This document shows, in pieces, positions 16,586 to 24,555 of a stretch of DNA of 64,000 nucleotides. Position numbers and translations under genes: made by a program. Numbering within the stretch: position 1 is the first letter of the stretch; each line of letters begins with the position of its first letter. The notes beneath the pieces were generated by a model that saw only the letters and a program-made list of their open reading frames with translations, did no database searches and was not told where the DNA came from. This stretch comes from Pullichristensenella sp002068815 (GTDB taxonomy: Bacteria; Bacillota; Clostridia; Christensenellales; Aristaeellaceae), in contig JAXGXF010000010.1 in NCBI GenBank assembly GCA_040772885.1, positions 20,566 through 84,565 of the forward strand, read 5' to 3'.

Positions 16586-17410
16586 TTACTTGACGAGCGC
16601 GTCGGTCAGGTTGTACGTCGCGGCGATTTTTTCGACGGTGCCGTCCGCGCGCAGCTCTGCGATCGCCTGGTTGACCATGGCGGTCACGTCGCTGCCCTTG
16701 CGGAAGGCGATGCCGTAGAACTGGTCGCCGAAGTTGTTGTCGAGGTTCACGACGAGGTCCGTGAAGTCGCTCTCGGGGGTCACGATCCCCAGCGCCGCGA
16801 CGCTGTCGACGAACGCCGCGTCGGCGGTGCCGGCCTTGACCTCGAGGATGGCCTTCGCCATCGAGTCGGCGGGCACGTATTCGCAGCCCTCAAAGAACGC
16901 CTTCGGGGAGACGATCACCGTCTCGTCGTCCGGGATGGTGCCCAGCAGCTTTCCCTCGCCGGTCGAGCCCGCCTCGGCGACGACGGTCCTGTTCTTGATA
17001 TCCGCGAGCACGGCGGCCTCCGAATCGGCCTTGACGACGAGCGCCTGCGTGTTGACGAGGTACGGCTCGGTCATCGACATGTTGACCTTGCGCTCCTCGG
17101 TGATGCACATGCCGTTCCAGATGGCGTCGATGTTCTTCGAGTTCAGCTCGATCTCCTTCGCGTCCCAGCTGATCTCGACGAACTCGACCGTGACGCCCAG
17201 CTTCTCGGCGACGGCCAGCGCGAGCTCCGTGTCAAAGCCGACGAATTCGCCGGTCGCCTGGTCGTAGTAGTTCATCGGCGGGAACAGCGTCATGCCGACG
17301 ACCAGAACGCCCTTTTCCTTTATGTACTCGTAGTCGCTCTGCTCCGCGATCGCGGAACCCATCGCCAGGACCATCAGGACCGCCAGGACCATCGCCAGAA
17401 TCTTTTTCAT
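16586..17410 (-). CDS. Extracellular solute-binding protein of a polar amino-acid ABC transporter
   Basis: This 274-residue protein starts with a clear signal peptide (MKKILAMVLAVLMVLAMGSA), without an obvious lipobox Cys. A family 3 binding domain follows: LVVGMTLFPPMNYYDQATGE, VGFDTELALAVAEKLG and WDAKEIELNSKNIDAIWNGM. It captures a polar amino acid outside the membrane and delivers it to the permease. It is the first gene of the operon, with a TTGCAA-17-TATGAT promoter and three 8-bp direct repeats in the leader. The start is ATG at 17410 with AAGGGAG upstream. Confidence 0.95.
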   Translation of the reverse strand: MKKILAMVLAVLMVLAMGSAIAEQSDYEYIKEKGVLVVGMTLFPPMNYYDQATGEFVGFDTELALAVAEKLGVTVEFVEISWDAKEIELNSKNIDAIWNGMCITEERKVNMSMTEPYLVNTQALVVKADSEAAVLADIKNRTVVAEAGSTGEGKLLGTIPDDETVIVSPKAFFEGCEYVPADSMAKAILEVKAGTADAAFVDSVAALGIVTPESDFTDLVVNLDNNFGDQFYGIAFRKGSDVTAMVNQAIAELRADGTVEKIAATYNLTDALVK

Positions 17411-17454
17411 TGTTTTATGCTCCCTTCAAATTTCGGATCGCGCCGCGCTTTAGC

Positions 17455-17478
17455 GTGGTAATGTGGTATGGTGGTATC
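17455..17478. repeat. Three 8-bp direct repeats next to the transporter promoter
   Basis: GTGGTAAT, GTGGTATG and GTGGTATC lie head to tail at 17455-17478 and abut the -10 box of the minus-strand promoter. Regular 8-bp spacing at a transcription start suggests a regulatory-protein site, but no regulator is adjacent. Confidence 0.55.
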
Positions 17479-17504
17479 ATAGCACATCGAAGCGTCGATT
17501 GCAA
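17476..17504 (-). promoter_or_regulatory. Promoter of the amino-acid ABC transporter operon
   Basis: On the minus strand TTGCAA (17499-17504) and TATGAT (17476-17481) are separated by 17 bp, about 65 bp before the binding-protein start. Confidence 0.65.
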
Positions 17505-17543
17505 CCCCCCGGAGGGAAAAGGTTCTGTTAAATCGCGGCGGAT

Positions 17544-17567
17544 AAAAAAGCCGGGCGGCTGCCCGGG
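17544..17567 (-). terminator. Intrinsic terminator after the ROK regulator
   Basis: In minus orientation CCCGGGC and GCCCGGC pair around an AGCC loop and are followed by TTTTTT (complement of 17544-17549). It lies about 85 bp beyond the ROK stop. Confidence 0.78.
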
Positions 17568-17652
17568 AGGGGGGAGGGGGTAGGCCCGGAAATCTGCCCT
17601 TCTCCGGCGACTTCCTTGTCTCCGGCGCGGCCGTGAGCACGCCGCGGCCCGG

Positions 17653-18945
17653 CTATTCCCCGGCGCGCGCGTGCCCCGGCAGTATCCGCATCGCCTTGTC
17701 GACGAAATACTGGGCGATGCCGAGGCTGTCGCCGCGCAGGCCCGAGCCCGCGTACGAGAAGGCCGCGCCGCGCATGAGCAGCCCGCCGCTTCGCGCGAGC
17801 GCCGTCAGCGTTTCGAGAAACGCGCCGCCGAGCCGCTCGATGCCGCCGCCGAGCACGATGCGCCGGATGCCGGTGATCGACACCATGCTGTAGATGCCGC
17901 ACAAAAGCTCCGCCGCGACCTCGTCGAGCACCTCGCGGATCGCCGGCTCGCCGCGCGCGTAGAGCTCGCCGGCCATTGCGAGCGTCACGTTGTCCGGGCG
18001 GTCGCGCGCCATGTCCAAGAGCGCCGCGCACTGCTTTTCCGCCGCGGCGTCGCGCACGCGCTTTAAGATCGCGTCGTCGCTGACGTACCGCTCGAGGCAG
18101 CCGCGGCTCCCGCAGGCGCACGGCTTTCCGCGGTAGTCGATCGACACGTGGCCGATCTCGCCGGCGGTGTTCGAGGCGCCGGTGAATATGTCGCCGTTGA
18201 CGACGATGCCCGCGCCGACGCCGCCGGACGCGACGTTGATGCAGATCAGGTCCGAAGCCTCCGCGCCCAGCCGGTCGAGGTGCTTTTTCTCGGCGTAGGC
18301 CATGCTCGTCGACGAGTTTCCGATGAACAGCGGCGCGCCGAGCCTGTCCTCGACCCCGAGCAGCGCGTCCGCGCGGATCACGACGCGCATCGCCGACAGC
18401 GAGAGCGCCGCCTCGTTTTCGACGTAGATGCCGGGAAAGCTTAAAAGCACGCCGGCCGCGCGCGGCGCGTCGAACAGCTTCGCGCGATTCGCGAGCGTCT
18501 CGAGGATCAATTTCGCGTAGTCGCCGCTCGCGTCCGGGTCGGCTTGCGCGCCGTCCAGGAATCCGCCGTAGCGGTCGGACTCGTGCGCGACGAAGATCGT
18601 CTCGAGCACATTGTACGCGAGGTCGAACAGCGTGTAGCGCACGCCCCAGCGGGTGAGCGACAACACCGCGATCTGCCGCCCCCCGGCGTTCACGCGCAAA
18701 TTGATCGGCCGCCGCCCGCTCTTTACCGTCTTCGCCGCGCCGGTCTCGAGCACGAACCCCTCGCGCACGAGCTCGTCGACGAGCGCCGAGACGGTCGTCG
18801 GGCTCAGATGCGTGCGCCGAACCAGAGACGCCCGGGAGAGCACGCCCTCGCGGTTGATCAGGTTGAACAGCCGCTTGATGTTCTCCTCCTTGATCGTCTG
18901 CTGGCTGGCCGGTTTTTCGGCTGTGCGCTGCCGGAGGTAGCGCAT
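17653..18945 (-). CDS. ROK-family transcriptional regulator (NagC/XylR type)
   Basis: This 430-residue protein has an N-terminal winged helix-turn-helix (about 24-72; SRASLVRRTHLSPTTVSALV) followed by a ROK sugar-binding domain. The ROK zinc site is present as GHVSIDYRGKPCACGSRGCL. The N-terminal HTH and length separate it from ROK kinases and make it a sugar-responsive repressor, NagC- or XylR-like. The ATG at 18945 overlaps the stop of the PIG-L deacetylase gene (TGATG), so it is co-translated with it. The ligand is likely an amino sugar, judging from the deacetylase and NagB-like neighbours. Confidence 0.9.
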   Translation of the reverse strand: MRYLRQRTAEKPASQQTIKEENIKRLFNLINREGVLSRASLVRRTHLSPTTVSALVDELVREGFVLETGAAKTVKSGRRPINLRVNAGGRQIAVLSLTRWGVRYTLFDLAYNVLETIFVAHESDRYGGFLDGAQADPDASGDYAKLILETLANRAKLFDAPRAAGVLLSFPGIYVENEAALSLSAMRVVIRADALLGVEDRLGAPLFIGNSSTSMAYAEKKHLDRLGAEASDLICINVASGGVGAGIVVNGDIFTGASNTAGEIGHVSIDYRGKPCACGSRGCLERYVSDDAILKRVRDAAAEKQCAALLDMARDRPDNVTLAMAGELYARGEPAIREVLDEVAAELLCGIYSMVSITGIRRIVLGGGIERLGGAFLETLTALARSGGLLMRGAAFSYAGSGLRGDSLGIAQYFVDKAMRILPGHARAGE

Positions 18946-19652
18946 CAGGGCAGCATCCGTCTCGGGACGATGCGCAGGTAGTTTTCGCTCAGCCGGAACC
19001 CCTCGGCGTACTTCGTGCCGCACTGGTAGCCGCGCACCTTCGAGCAGGTGCGCACGAAGTCGAGGAAGTCGATGCCGTCGTGCTCGCGCATCCACTCGAT
19101 CTGCGATCTGTGGCAGGCGAGCGCCTCGAGCTTCAATTCCATCTCTTCCGAGATGTCGACGTACTCGGTCGGCAAAAAGCCCACGCCCGCGAGCGTGTCC
19201 ATGTGGAACACCGGGCAGACCGGCGTCGGAGGCGTCTGCGCGGACAGGTCGAAGTGGCCGCAGCTCGCCGCGAACGTCGCGCGGAACGTCGCGTAATAGG
19301 CCTGTATGTGGTCGTTCATGTAGTCCTTTTCGAAGTGCGTGATCACGAGGTCGGGCTTGACCTCGCGCACGACCGCCGCGAGCCGGGAGACGAGGTCGTC
19401 GTTCTCCGCGGTGACGAACAGGTCGTCGATGCCGATCGAATAGTGCTTCGCCCCGATGACGCTTGCGGCCGCCTCGGCCTCCCGAAAGCGGATTTTTCGA
19501 AGCTCGTCCGGCATGATCTCCACATGCCCGAGGTTTCCGCTGGCGATGTGGCAGACCGATACGCTGTGGCCCTGCTTTCTGTACTTTGCGAGCGTCCCGA
19601 AGCAGCCGATCTCCAGATCGTCCGGATGGCATCCGACGGCAAGAATGTTCAT
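18945..19652 (-). CDS. PIG-L/LmbE-family N-acetylglucosaminyl deacetylase-like protein
   Basis: This 235-residue hydrolase has the zinc-binding HPDD motif at residues 9-12 and the second histidine (His115) in KDYMNDHIQAYY, both characteristic of LmbE/PIG-L enzymes that remove N-acetyl groups from GlcNAc conjugates (BshB, MshB and chitobiose deacetylases). The ATG at 19652 has a GGAGGG site. It is the first gene of an operon with the ROK regulator and is divergent from the NagB-like gene. Acting before a NagB-type enzyme would make sense for an N-acetylated amino sugar, but the substrate is inferred. Confidence 0.88.
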   Translation of the reverse strand: MNILAVGCHPDDLEIGCFGTLAKYRKQGHSVSVCHIASGNLGHVEIMPDELRKIRFREAEAAASVIGAKHYSIGIDDLFVTAENDDLVSRLAAVVREVKPDLVITHFEKDYMNDHIQAYYATFRATFAASCGHFDLSAQTPPTPVCPVFHMDTLAGVGFLPTEYVDISEEMELKLEALACHRSQIEWMREHDGIDFLDFVRTCSKVRGYQCGTKYAEGFRLSENYLRIVPRRMLP

Positions 19653-19688
19653 GCGATTCCCTCCATTGCGTTTTGCGTTTGTGTCTTC

Positions 19689-19717
19689 ATTATACAACAT
19701 CCGGGGCGCGTTGGAAA
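19689..19717 (-). promoter_or_regulatory. Promoter of the PIG-L/ROK operon
   Basis: On the minus strand TTTCCA (19712-19717), 17 bp, and TATAAT (19689-19694) lie 37 bp before the deacetylase start. Confidence 0.5.
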
Positions 19718-19777
19718 GACGGCCGCGCGAATATTTTCACCGACTGGAAAAATCGGCGCATAAACTCCCGGAAATGA

Positions 19778-19806
19778 TTGACAAGGCGAAAAATTCATGG
19801 GATAAT
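19778..19806 (+). promoter_or_regulatory. Promoter of the NagB-like gene
   Basis: TTGACA (19778-19783), 17 bp, GATAAT (19801-19806): near consensus and 51 bp before the start at 19857. It is divergent from the PIG-L promoter about 60 bp away, so one regulator could cover both. Confidence 0.75.
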
Positions 19807-19856
19807 AGAGATAATTCGTGCGCCGGTCGCACTTATTGACGAGGAGGGTATGGCTC

Positions 19857-20807
19857 ATGGATATGGTAAGCACGTTCAAGGGTTCCTACTTCAGCGAGGT
19901 CTTCCCGAAGGGCTGGGACATTGCCCGCATCCGCGACTGCGCCTCGAATCCGCCCGAAGCGATCACCGAGCGCCAGGGGTTTTGGCACAAGGACTTTCAG
20001 CCGATCGTCTGCGAGACGCTCGAGGAGTTCGAGGTCTACATGGGCCACGAGATCGCGATGCGCATCGCCCGCGCGAAGAGCGAGGGGCGCGAGCTGATCC
20101 TGATCCTGCCGGTCGGCCCGATGGGCATGTACAAGTGGGCCGTGTTCTTCCTCAAGGAGTGGGACGTCGACTGCCAGCACGTGCACGGCTTCAACATGGA
20201 CGAGTGGTCGGACGCCGAGGGGAACACGCTGCCCGCGAGCGACCCCGCCGCGTTCCAGAGCGCGATGATCAACGCGTTCTACGGGCCGCTCGGCAAGCTC
20301 ACCGTGCCCGAGGCGCAGCGCAACTTCGCCACGAAGGAGAACCTGCCCAAGTACGCCGAGAAGATCGCCGCGCTCAAGTCGCACGGCGCCGAGCAGGTCA
20401 TGGTCTACGGCATCGGCCGCGCGTGCCACATCGCGTTCTGGGAGCCGCACTTCGCCGATGAGTTCGAGACCGTCGAGGAGTGGAAGAAGCAGCCCTGTCG
20501 CTTGGGCGCCCGGCTTCACCCGTTCACGATCGAGCAGAACGCGCTGACGAGCTTCCGCTCGAACTGGTCCCTGATCCCCTGCTACGCGAACACCATCGGC
20601 CCCGGCATCATCTTCCAGTCGGATTACTGCATCGGCGGCGCGGACGGCGTGTTCTCGCGCGGCATGCAGTGGCAGGGGCTGACGATGTGGATGACGCTGC
20701 GCTACGGCCCGGACAAGGCCGTCACCTCGAGCTTCATCCCGACGCTGCCCGGAAAGCTGTTCTTCATGAAGGAACTCGCGGGGCCGCTCACGCCGGATAC
20801 GAACTAA
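19857..20807 (+). CDS. NagB-like sugar-phosphate isomerase/deaminase family protein with altered active site
   Basis: This 316-residue protein belongs to the glucosamine-6-phosphate deaminase/6-phosphogluconolactonase fold. It has the LPVGPMGMYKW phosphate loop region, GFNMDEW (111-117, with the general-base Asp115) and a second motif GIGRACHIAFWEP (185-197). In NagB this second motif is GIGxDGHIAFNEP; here the His and Glu (H191, E196) are kept but the catalytic Asp and following Gly are Ala189-Cys190 and Asn is Trp195. It may therefore catalyse a different reaction. ATG at 19857 has GAGGAGGG upstream. It stands alone, divergent from a PIG-L deacetylase and ROK repressor. Confidence 0.82.
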   Translation: MDMVSTFKGSYFSEVFPKGWDIARIRDCASNPPEAITERQGFWHKDFQPIVCETLEEFEVYMGHEIAMRIARAKSEGRELILILPVGPMGMYKWAVFFLKEWDVDCQHVHGFNMDEWSDAEGNTLPASDPAAFQSAMINAFYGPLGKLTVPEAQRNFATKENLPKYAEKIAALKSHGAEQVMVYGIGRACHIAFWEPHFADEFETVEEWKKQPCRLGARLHPFTIEQNALTSFRSNWSLIPCYANTIGPGIIFQSDYCIGGADGVFSRGMQWQGLTMWMTLRYGPDKAVTSSFIPTLPGKLFFMKELAGPLTPDTN

Positions 20808-20808
20808 G

Positions 20809-20992
20809 GCATCAAAAAACTGCGGTTTTTTGATGCGCAGGTGGGCCGGTCGCCTGAAATTCTCACGAATTTCCGTGCGGCGACCGGAGGGGGTATGCAT
20901 TTTTCTCCGCCTCAGCTCCCGAAAAATGCGCAAAACCGACGCGCATGTCGTCGGTTTTGATTGAACAGGCGGTTCTGTACAACTTTGTCGAC
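20809..20992. repeat. Structured dispersed repeat, copy B (inverse orientation to copy A)
   Basis: This 184-bp block, read on the minus strand, aligns along its whole length with 2791-2981. The hairpins are conserved: 20932-20959 (stem 1, carrying paired changes relative to copy A), a GCATTTTTC/GAAAAATGC stem, 20846-20854 with 20879-20887, and a terminal 12-bp stem at 20809-20836. The loop of stem 2 is shorter here. It begins one base after the NagB-like stop codon, so the terminal stem could also end transcription. No coding potential is seen. Confidence 0.85.
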
Positions 20993-21033
20993 AATCCGGA
21001 TCGCCCCGAATCCGCGGATTCGGAGCGATTTAT

Positions 21034-22029
21034 TTATGCAACCGCGCGCCTTCTTCGAAGCCAGTTGACCGTGTCCTTCACGGTCCGGTACAGGTCGCGC
21101 GGGCGGTAGTTCAATTCCGCGGTCGCCTTGTCGTGGGCGAAGCGGTCGTTGCTCAAAAGCGTCGAGAGCGAGTACTCGGTGTACAGCGGCCGTCGGTGCA
21201 ATTTCCGGGAGACCCAGCCGATCACCGGCACGAAGGCGCGCGCCAGCCACTTGGGCAGCGTCGGAAGCCTCCGCCCGCCGCCGACCGCGCGCGCGATCTT
21301 CAAGAGCTCGCGCACCTCGTAGTGCCGGTTCGACAGGATATAGCACTCGCCGCTGCGCCCGCGCTCCGCCGCGCGTATGCAGCCGAGCGCGACGTCGCGC
21401 ACGTCGACGAAGTCGTAGCCTCCGTGCACGCACGCGGGGAGCCTGCCCTCGATGTAGTCGCCGATCATCTGCACCATGTGGTTGCCGGCGGCGTCGTAGG
21501 GCCCGAGTATGCCCGACGGGTGCACGACGACCGCGTCGAGCCCGTCCGCGGCCGCGTCGAGCACCGCCTGCGTCGCCTCGGCCTTCGTCTTGGCGTAGCC
21601 GCCGGTCACCCAGTCCGGCGAAAACCTCTGCACCTCGCGCACGACCGTCAGCCGCCCGCCCTCGGGGATTGCGTGCACCGAGCTCACGTACACGAGCCGC
21701 TTGATCCCGTATTCCCTGCAGAGCCGGAGCATGTTCTTCGTGCCGCCGACGTTGACCGCGTACATCCTGTCCGTCAGCTCGCCCGTGATGTCGACGATGC
21801 CCGCGGCGTGGAACACGATCACGTCCCGCCCGTCCGCGCCTTCAAACAGCGGCCTGAGGCTGTCGATCTCGCGCACGTCGCCGCGGATCGAGCGGACGCC
21901 GCGCGCCTCGATCTCCTGTTCGGAGGGCAGTATCAGCGCGCGCACCTCCGCGCCCGCGAGCGAAAGCAGCCGCACGATCGTCCCGCCCAGGTGCCCGGCC
22001 GCGCCGGTTACGACATACAATGGCAACAT
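21034..22029 (-). CDS. NAD(P)-dependent epimerase/dehydratase-family protein
   Basis: This 331-residue extended short-chain dehydrogenase begins with the Rossmann motif VVTGAAGHLGGTIVR (6-20). It has YVSSVHA for the catalytic Ser region, and YAKTKAEA containing the Tyr-x3-Lys pair. It resembles 3-beta-hydroxysteroid dehydrogenase, dihydroflavonol reductase and sugar-nucleotide epimerase-like proteins. The ATG at 22029 has GGAGGTG upstream; the frame is open further 5' but has no good site. It is divergent from a TetR regulator, which may control it. The substrate is unknown. Confidence 0.85.
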   Translation of the reverse strand: MLPLYVVTGAAGHLGGTIVRLLSLAGAEVRALILPSEQEIEARGVRSIRGDVREIDSLRPLFEGADGRDVIVFHAAGIVDITGELTDRMYAVNVGGTKNMLRLCREYGIKRLVYVSSVHAIPEGGRLTVVREVQRFSPDWVTGGYAKTKAEATQAVLDAAADGLDAVVVHPSGILGPYDAAGNHMVQMIGDYIEGRLPACVHGGYDFVDVRDVALGCIRAAERGRSGECYILSNRHYEVRELLKIARAVGGGRRLPTLPKWLARAFVPVIGWVSRKLHRRPLYTEYSLSTLLSNDRFAHDKATAELNYRPRDLYRTVKDTVNWLRRRRAVA

Positions 22030-22055
22030 ATATTGCACACCTCCGGATATAAATA

Positions 22056-22066
22056 AACACAGTGTT
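22056..22066. promoter_or_regulatory. Candidate TetR operator (AACAC-A-GTGTT palindrome)
   Basis: A perfect 11-bp inverted repeat lies between the divergent epimerase and TetR genes and overlaps the -35 box of the TetR promoter. This is the typical position for an autoregulatory operator. Confidence 0.45.
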
Positions 22067-22093
22067 GATTTTCGTCCCCAACTGTAGTATAGT
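22065..22093 (+). promoter_or_regulatory. Promoter of the TetR regulator gene
   Basis: TTGATT (22065-22070), 17 bp, TATAGT (22088-22093), giving a leader of about 120 nt before the start at 22221. Confidence 0.6.
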
Positions 22094-22220
22094 AGGAGGC
22101 GGCGGGGAATGCAATCGCCAGATTCGACGCGGCTGTGCGGTTTCCGGACACAAGCGACACAAACTGTCGCATACGCCGCTTCCGCCACAAAAAAGAGCGT
22201 GTTTCGGAAAGGATGAGACC

Positions 22221-22802
22221 ATGATTGACCACCGCACCCGGGTCACGCGGATGCTGATCCGCAGGGCGTTCACGGGGCTGCTCCGGGCAAAGCCGGTGCA
22301 GAGCATCTCGATCAAGGAGCTGTGCGAGGCGGCGGGCGTGAACCGCGGCACGTTTTACGCGCACTACGAGAGCGTGCACGACCTGCTCCGGCAGATGGAG
22401 GACGACTTCCTGCAGGAGATCGACGAGGCGCTCGAGCGACTGCTGCCGCCGGACGGGAAGGGGCTCACGTCGCTCCGGCTCTCGACCGAGCTCTTCCAGA
22501 TACTCAAGGAAAACGCGGACCTGTGCACCGTGACGCTCGGCGACTTCGGCGACAAGGCGTTCGCGGTAAAAATCCTGAACCTCGGCCAGGAGAAGTGCGT
22601 GCAGGCGTACACGAAGTACTTCGACTACGCGACGCCGCGGCAGATCGAGTATTTCTACGCGTTCGTCAGCGAGGGCTGTATCGGCCTTTTGCGCAAGTGG
22701 TTCCGCGAGGGCATGACCGCGAGCGCCGAGGAGATCGCCGCGACCGCGGAGAACCTGATGCTCTACGGCGCGGGCTTCCTCGCGAGGGGGGCCGGGCAGT
22801 AA
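22221..22802 (+). CDS. TetR/AcrR-family transcriptional regulator
   Basis: This 193-residue protein has an N-terminal HTH (about 20-60: ISIKELCEAAGVNRGTFYAHY) typical of TetR regulators, followed by an alpha-helical ligand domain resembling the clostridial TetR_C_33-like group. ATG at 22221 is preceded by AAAGGATG. It is divergent from the epimerase gene with a palindrome at its own promoter, so it probably represses itself and perhaps the epimerase. The inducer is unknown. Confidence 0.9.
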   Translation: MIDHRTRVTRMLIRRAFTGLLRAKPVQSISIKELCEAAGVNRGTFYAHYESVHDLLRQMEDDFLQEIDEALERLLPPDGKGLTSLRLSTELFQILKENADLCTVTLGDFGDKAFAVKILNLGQEKCVQAYTKYFDYATPRQIEYFYAFVSEGCIGLLRKWFREGMTASAEEIAATAENLMLYGAGFLARGAGQ

Positions 22803-22828
22803 CTTCGCTTGCAACGAAAGAATAGAAC

Positions 22829-22852
22829 AAGCGCCTCCTTGCGGGGGCGCTT
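22829..22852. terminator. Hairpin between convergent TetR and anti-sigma genes
   Basis: AAGCGCC (22829-22835) pairs with GGCGCTT (22846-22852). There is no T-run, so it is a weak terminator candidate for both directions. Confidence 0.35.
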
Positions 22853-22866
22853 GCGCGGTTCTCGCC

Positions 22867-24042
22867 TTACTCGGCCGTCGTCAGCACAATCGGCGTTGCC
22901 GCGGCGAAGGCGGCGTCCTCGTCCCATTCGCCCTCCGATTGGATCAATATGCGGACCGTCAGGCGATCCGGCAGAATGCCCGTTCCCTCGAAGGCGGCGG
23001 CGACGGTGCGCGGGTCGACGGCCCGGAATTCGCTTGTCCGGAGAGCGTTCCCCTGCGCGTCCCGCACGTCGAGCACATACCAGCTGTCCTCATCCAGAGG
23101 GGTGAACGCGTCCGCCTCCGCGGTCACGGTGATATCGGCATGGACGGCGGACGCGTCCGCCTCCACCTGAACCTTGACGCCGTTGTAGGTGCCCTCGCCC
23201 GCGAAGCGGCGCGTCTCGGAATCGGCGCGAGCGACCGCCGCGGTCATGGCCCCCGCTTCCCGCCGGTCGGAGCGCGCATAGCAGTCCTTGCCGTCGAAGT
23301 AGGTCCAGCTCGCGCTCCGCCACAGGCGAATCCGGATGCTCAGGCTCTCCCGGTTCCGCGCCCCTTCCGGCAGAGGACTCTCGTATTCGCGGAGCATGTA
23401 CTGCCCGCCGTCCGGCGCGGACTCCTGCATCTCCTGCGTCGGCGGCAGGTCGATGCCGTCGTCCGTCTCGGTGTGGTCGCTGGGATAGACGGAGTAGCGC
23501 ACGATGCCGCAGGGGGTACCGCTCTCTATGGCCGCGTTGAATTCGTCCAGGATCGCCTGCCCCTCCCCGTCCTGCGATGCGATGAACGGGGGCGCGTCCA
23601 GCTTGGTCATCTGCGAAAGCTGCTCCTCGCTGGGGTCGAATCGCTCCGTGCGGGTGCCGTTCTCGATGGAATAGGCGACGAGCAGCGTCTGGCCGTCGTA
23701 GTAGGCGTTGCGGATGGCCGCCACGGTGGTCCCCAGCTCGCCGCTCTCCACCGTCGCCGGCGATTCGGTCGCCAGCGTCGCCTTCGGGGCGATCTCCGCG
23801 AGCCGCGCGTCGCGCTCCCCAAAGAACGCAAACAAATTGAGGCTCGCCGCCAATGCCACGCCCGCCAGCGTCAAAAGGGCTATGACCGCCAGCGCGATGC
23901 TTATCGTAATCTTTTTCCTCACAACCGTTTCCTCCTCCCGATCGATTCTGTGTCGGATGCGCTCCCTGCGTTCGGCGGAGGCGTCGAGGGCGGAGAGCCG
24001 GCTGTCCATCGCGCCGCGGATACGCGCGTCGTCAATCCTCAT
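22867..24042 (-). CDS. Membrane anti-sigma factor, DUF4179-like
   Basis: This 391-residue protein has a short cytoplasmic N-terminal region (1-44, charged) and a single membrane helix at about 45-67. A large extracytoplasmic part has beta-rich segments and a YYDGQTLLVAYSIENGT stretch like DUF4179/DUF5643 anti-sigma proteins of Bacillota. It overlaps the ECF sigma gene by 11 bp, the standard arrangement for a sigma/anti-sigma pair. It should sequester the sigma factor until an envelope signal is received. The signal is unknown. Confidence 0.82.
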   Translation of the reverse strand: MRIDDARIRGAMDSRLSALDASAERRERIRHRIDREEETVVRKKITISIALAVIALLTLAGVALAASLNLFAFFGERDARLAEIAPKATLATESPATVESGELGTTVAAIRNAYYDGQTLLVAYSIENGTRTERFDPSEEQLSQMTKLDAPPFIASQDGEGQAILDEFNAAIESGTPCGIVRYSVYPSDHTETDDGIDLPPTQEMQESAPDGGQYMLREYESPLPEGARNRESLSIRIRLWRSASWTYFDGKDCYARSDRREAGAMTAAVARADSETRRFAGEGTYNGVKVQVEADASAVHADITVTAEADAFTPLDEDSWYVLDVRDAQGNALRTSEFRAVDPRTVAAAFEGTGILPDRLTVRILIQSEGEWDEDAAFAAATPIVLTTAE

Positions 24043-24535
24043 GGTCGCACACCTCCAATTCCGTTCGCAGCAGTTTCCGTGCCTTCTCCAGCCGATTGTA
24101 GACCGTCGCCCTCGACACGCCGAGCGCCTTCGCCGCCTCCTCCGCGGAGAGCTGCTGGTACCAGTGCAGCAGCGCGGCTTCCCGCAGCTTCGGCTTCAAG
24201 GCCATGACGGCGCGCGTCAGCGTATCGTCCTCCGGGGCGAAAGGTTCCGCGCACTCCGGCAAATCCTCCAGCGCGGCGGCCCGGTCGACGTGCCGGAACC
24301 AGGCGCTGCGCCGCATGTCCTTGCAGGTGTTGATGGCGATGCGCATCAGCCATGTCCTCTCCTCCGACGCCCCGCGAAAGCGGCCGAATCCTTTCCAGGC
24401 CTTCAGAAAGGTCTCCTGCACCGCATCCTCGGCGAGGGCGACGTCGCCCAGATAGGCATAGCAGGTGCGCAGCAGGCTGCGCTCCCAGCGGTTCATCGCG
24501 TCCTCCAGCCACAGTTCACGCTCCATGCTCTCCAT
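24032..24535 (-). CDS. ECF-type RNA polymerase sigma factor
   Basis: This protein of about 167 residues has sigma region 2 (RTCYAYLGDVALAEDAVQET, then FLKAWKGF) and region 4 with a HTH (LSAEEAAKALGVSRATVYNR). The start is ambiguous: ATGs at 24541, 24535 and 24526 are in frame. 24535 is preferred because AAAGGGG lies about 6 nt upstream. It is co-translated with the anti-sigma factor and has a plausible ECF-type promoter of its own, consistent with autoregulation. Confidence 0.92.
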   Translation of the reverse strand: MESMERELWLEDAMNRWERSLLRTCYAYLGDVALAEDAVQETFLKAWKGFGRFRGASEERTWLMRIAINTCKDMRRSAWFRHVDRAAALEDLPECAEPFAPEDDTLTRAVMALKPKLREAALLHWYQQLSAEEAAKALGVSRATVYNRLEKARKLLRTELEVCDHED

Positions 24536-24555
24536 CGGCATCCCCTTTCGCTGAT

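Noticed and set aside
18945..19632. N-terminal extension fusing the ROK regulator frame with the PIG-L region
   Set aside because: The upstream part of that frame is a shadow of the PIG-L gene; the ROK protein starts at 18945 with a normal HTH.
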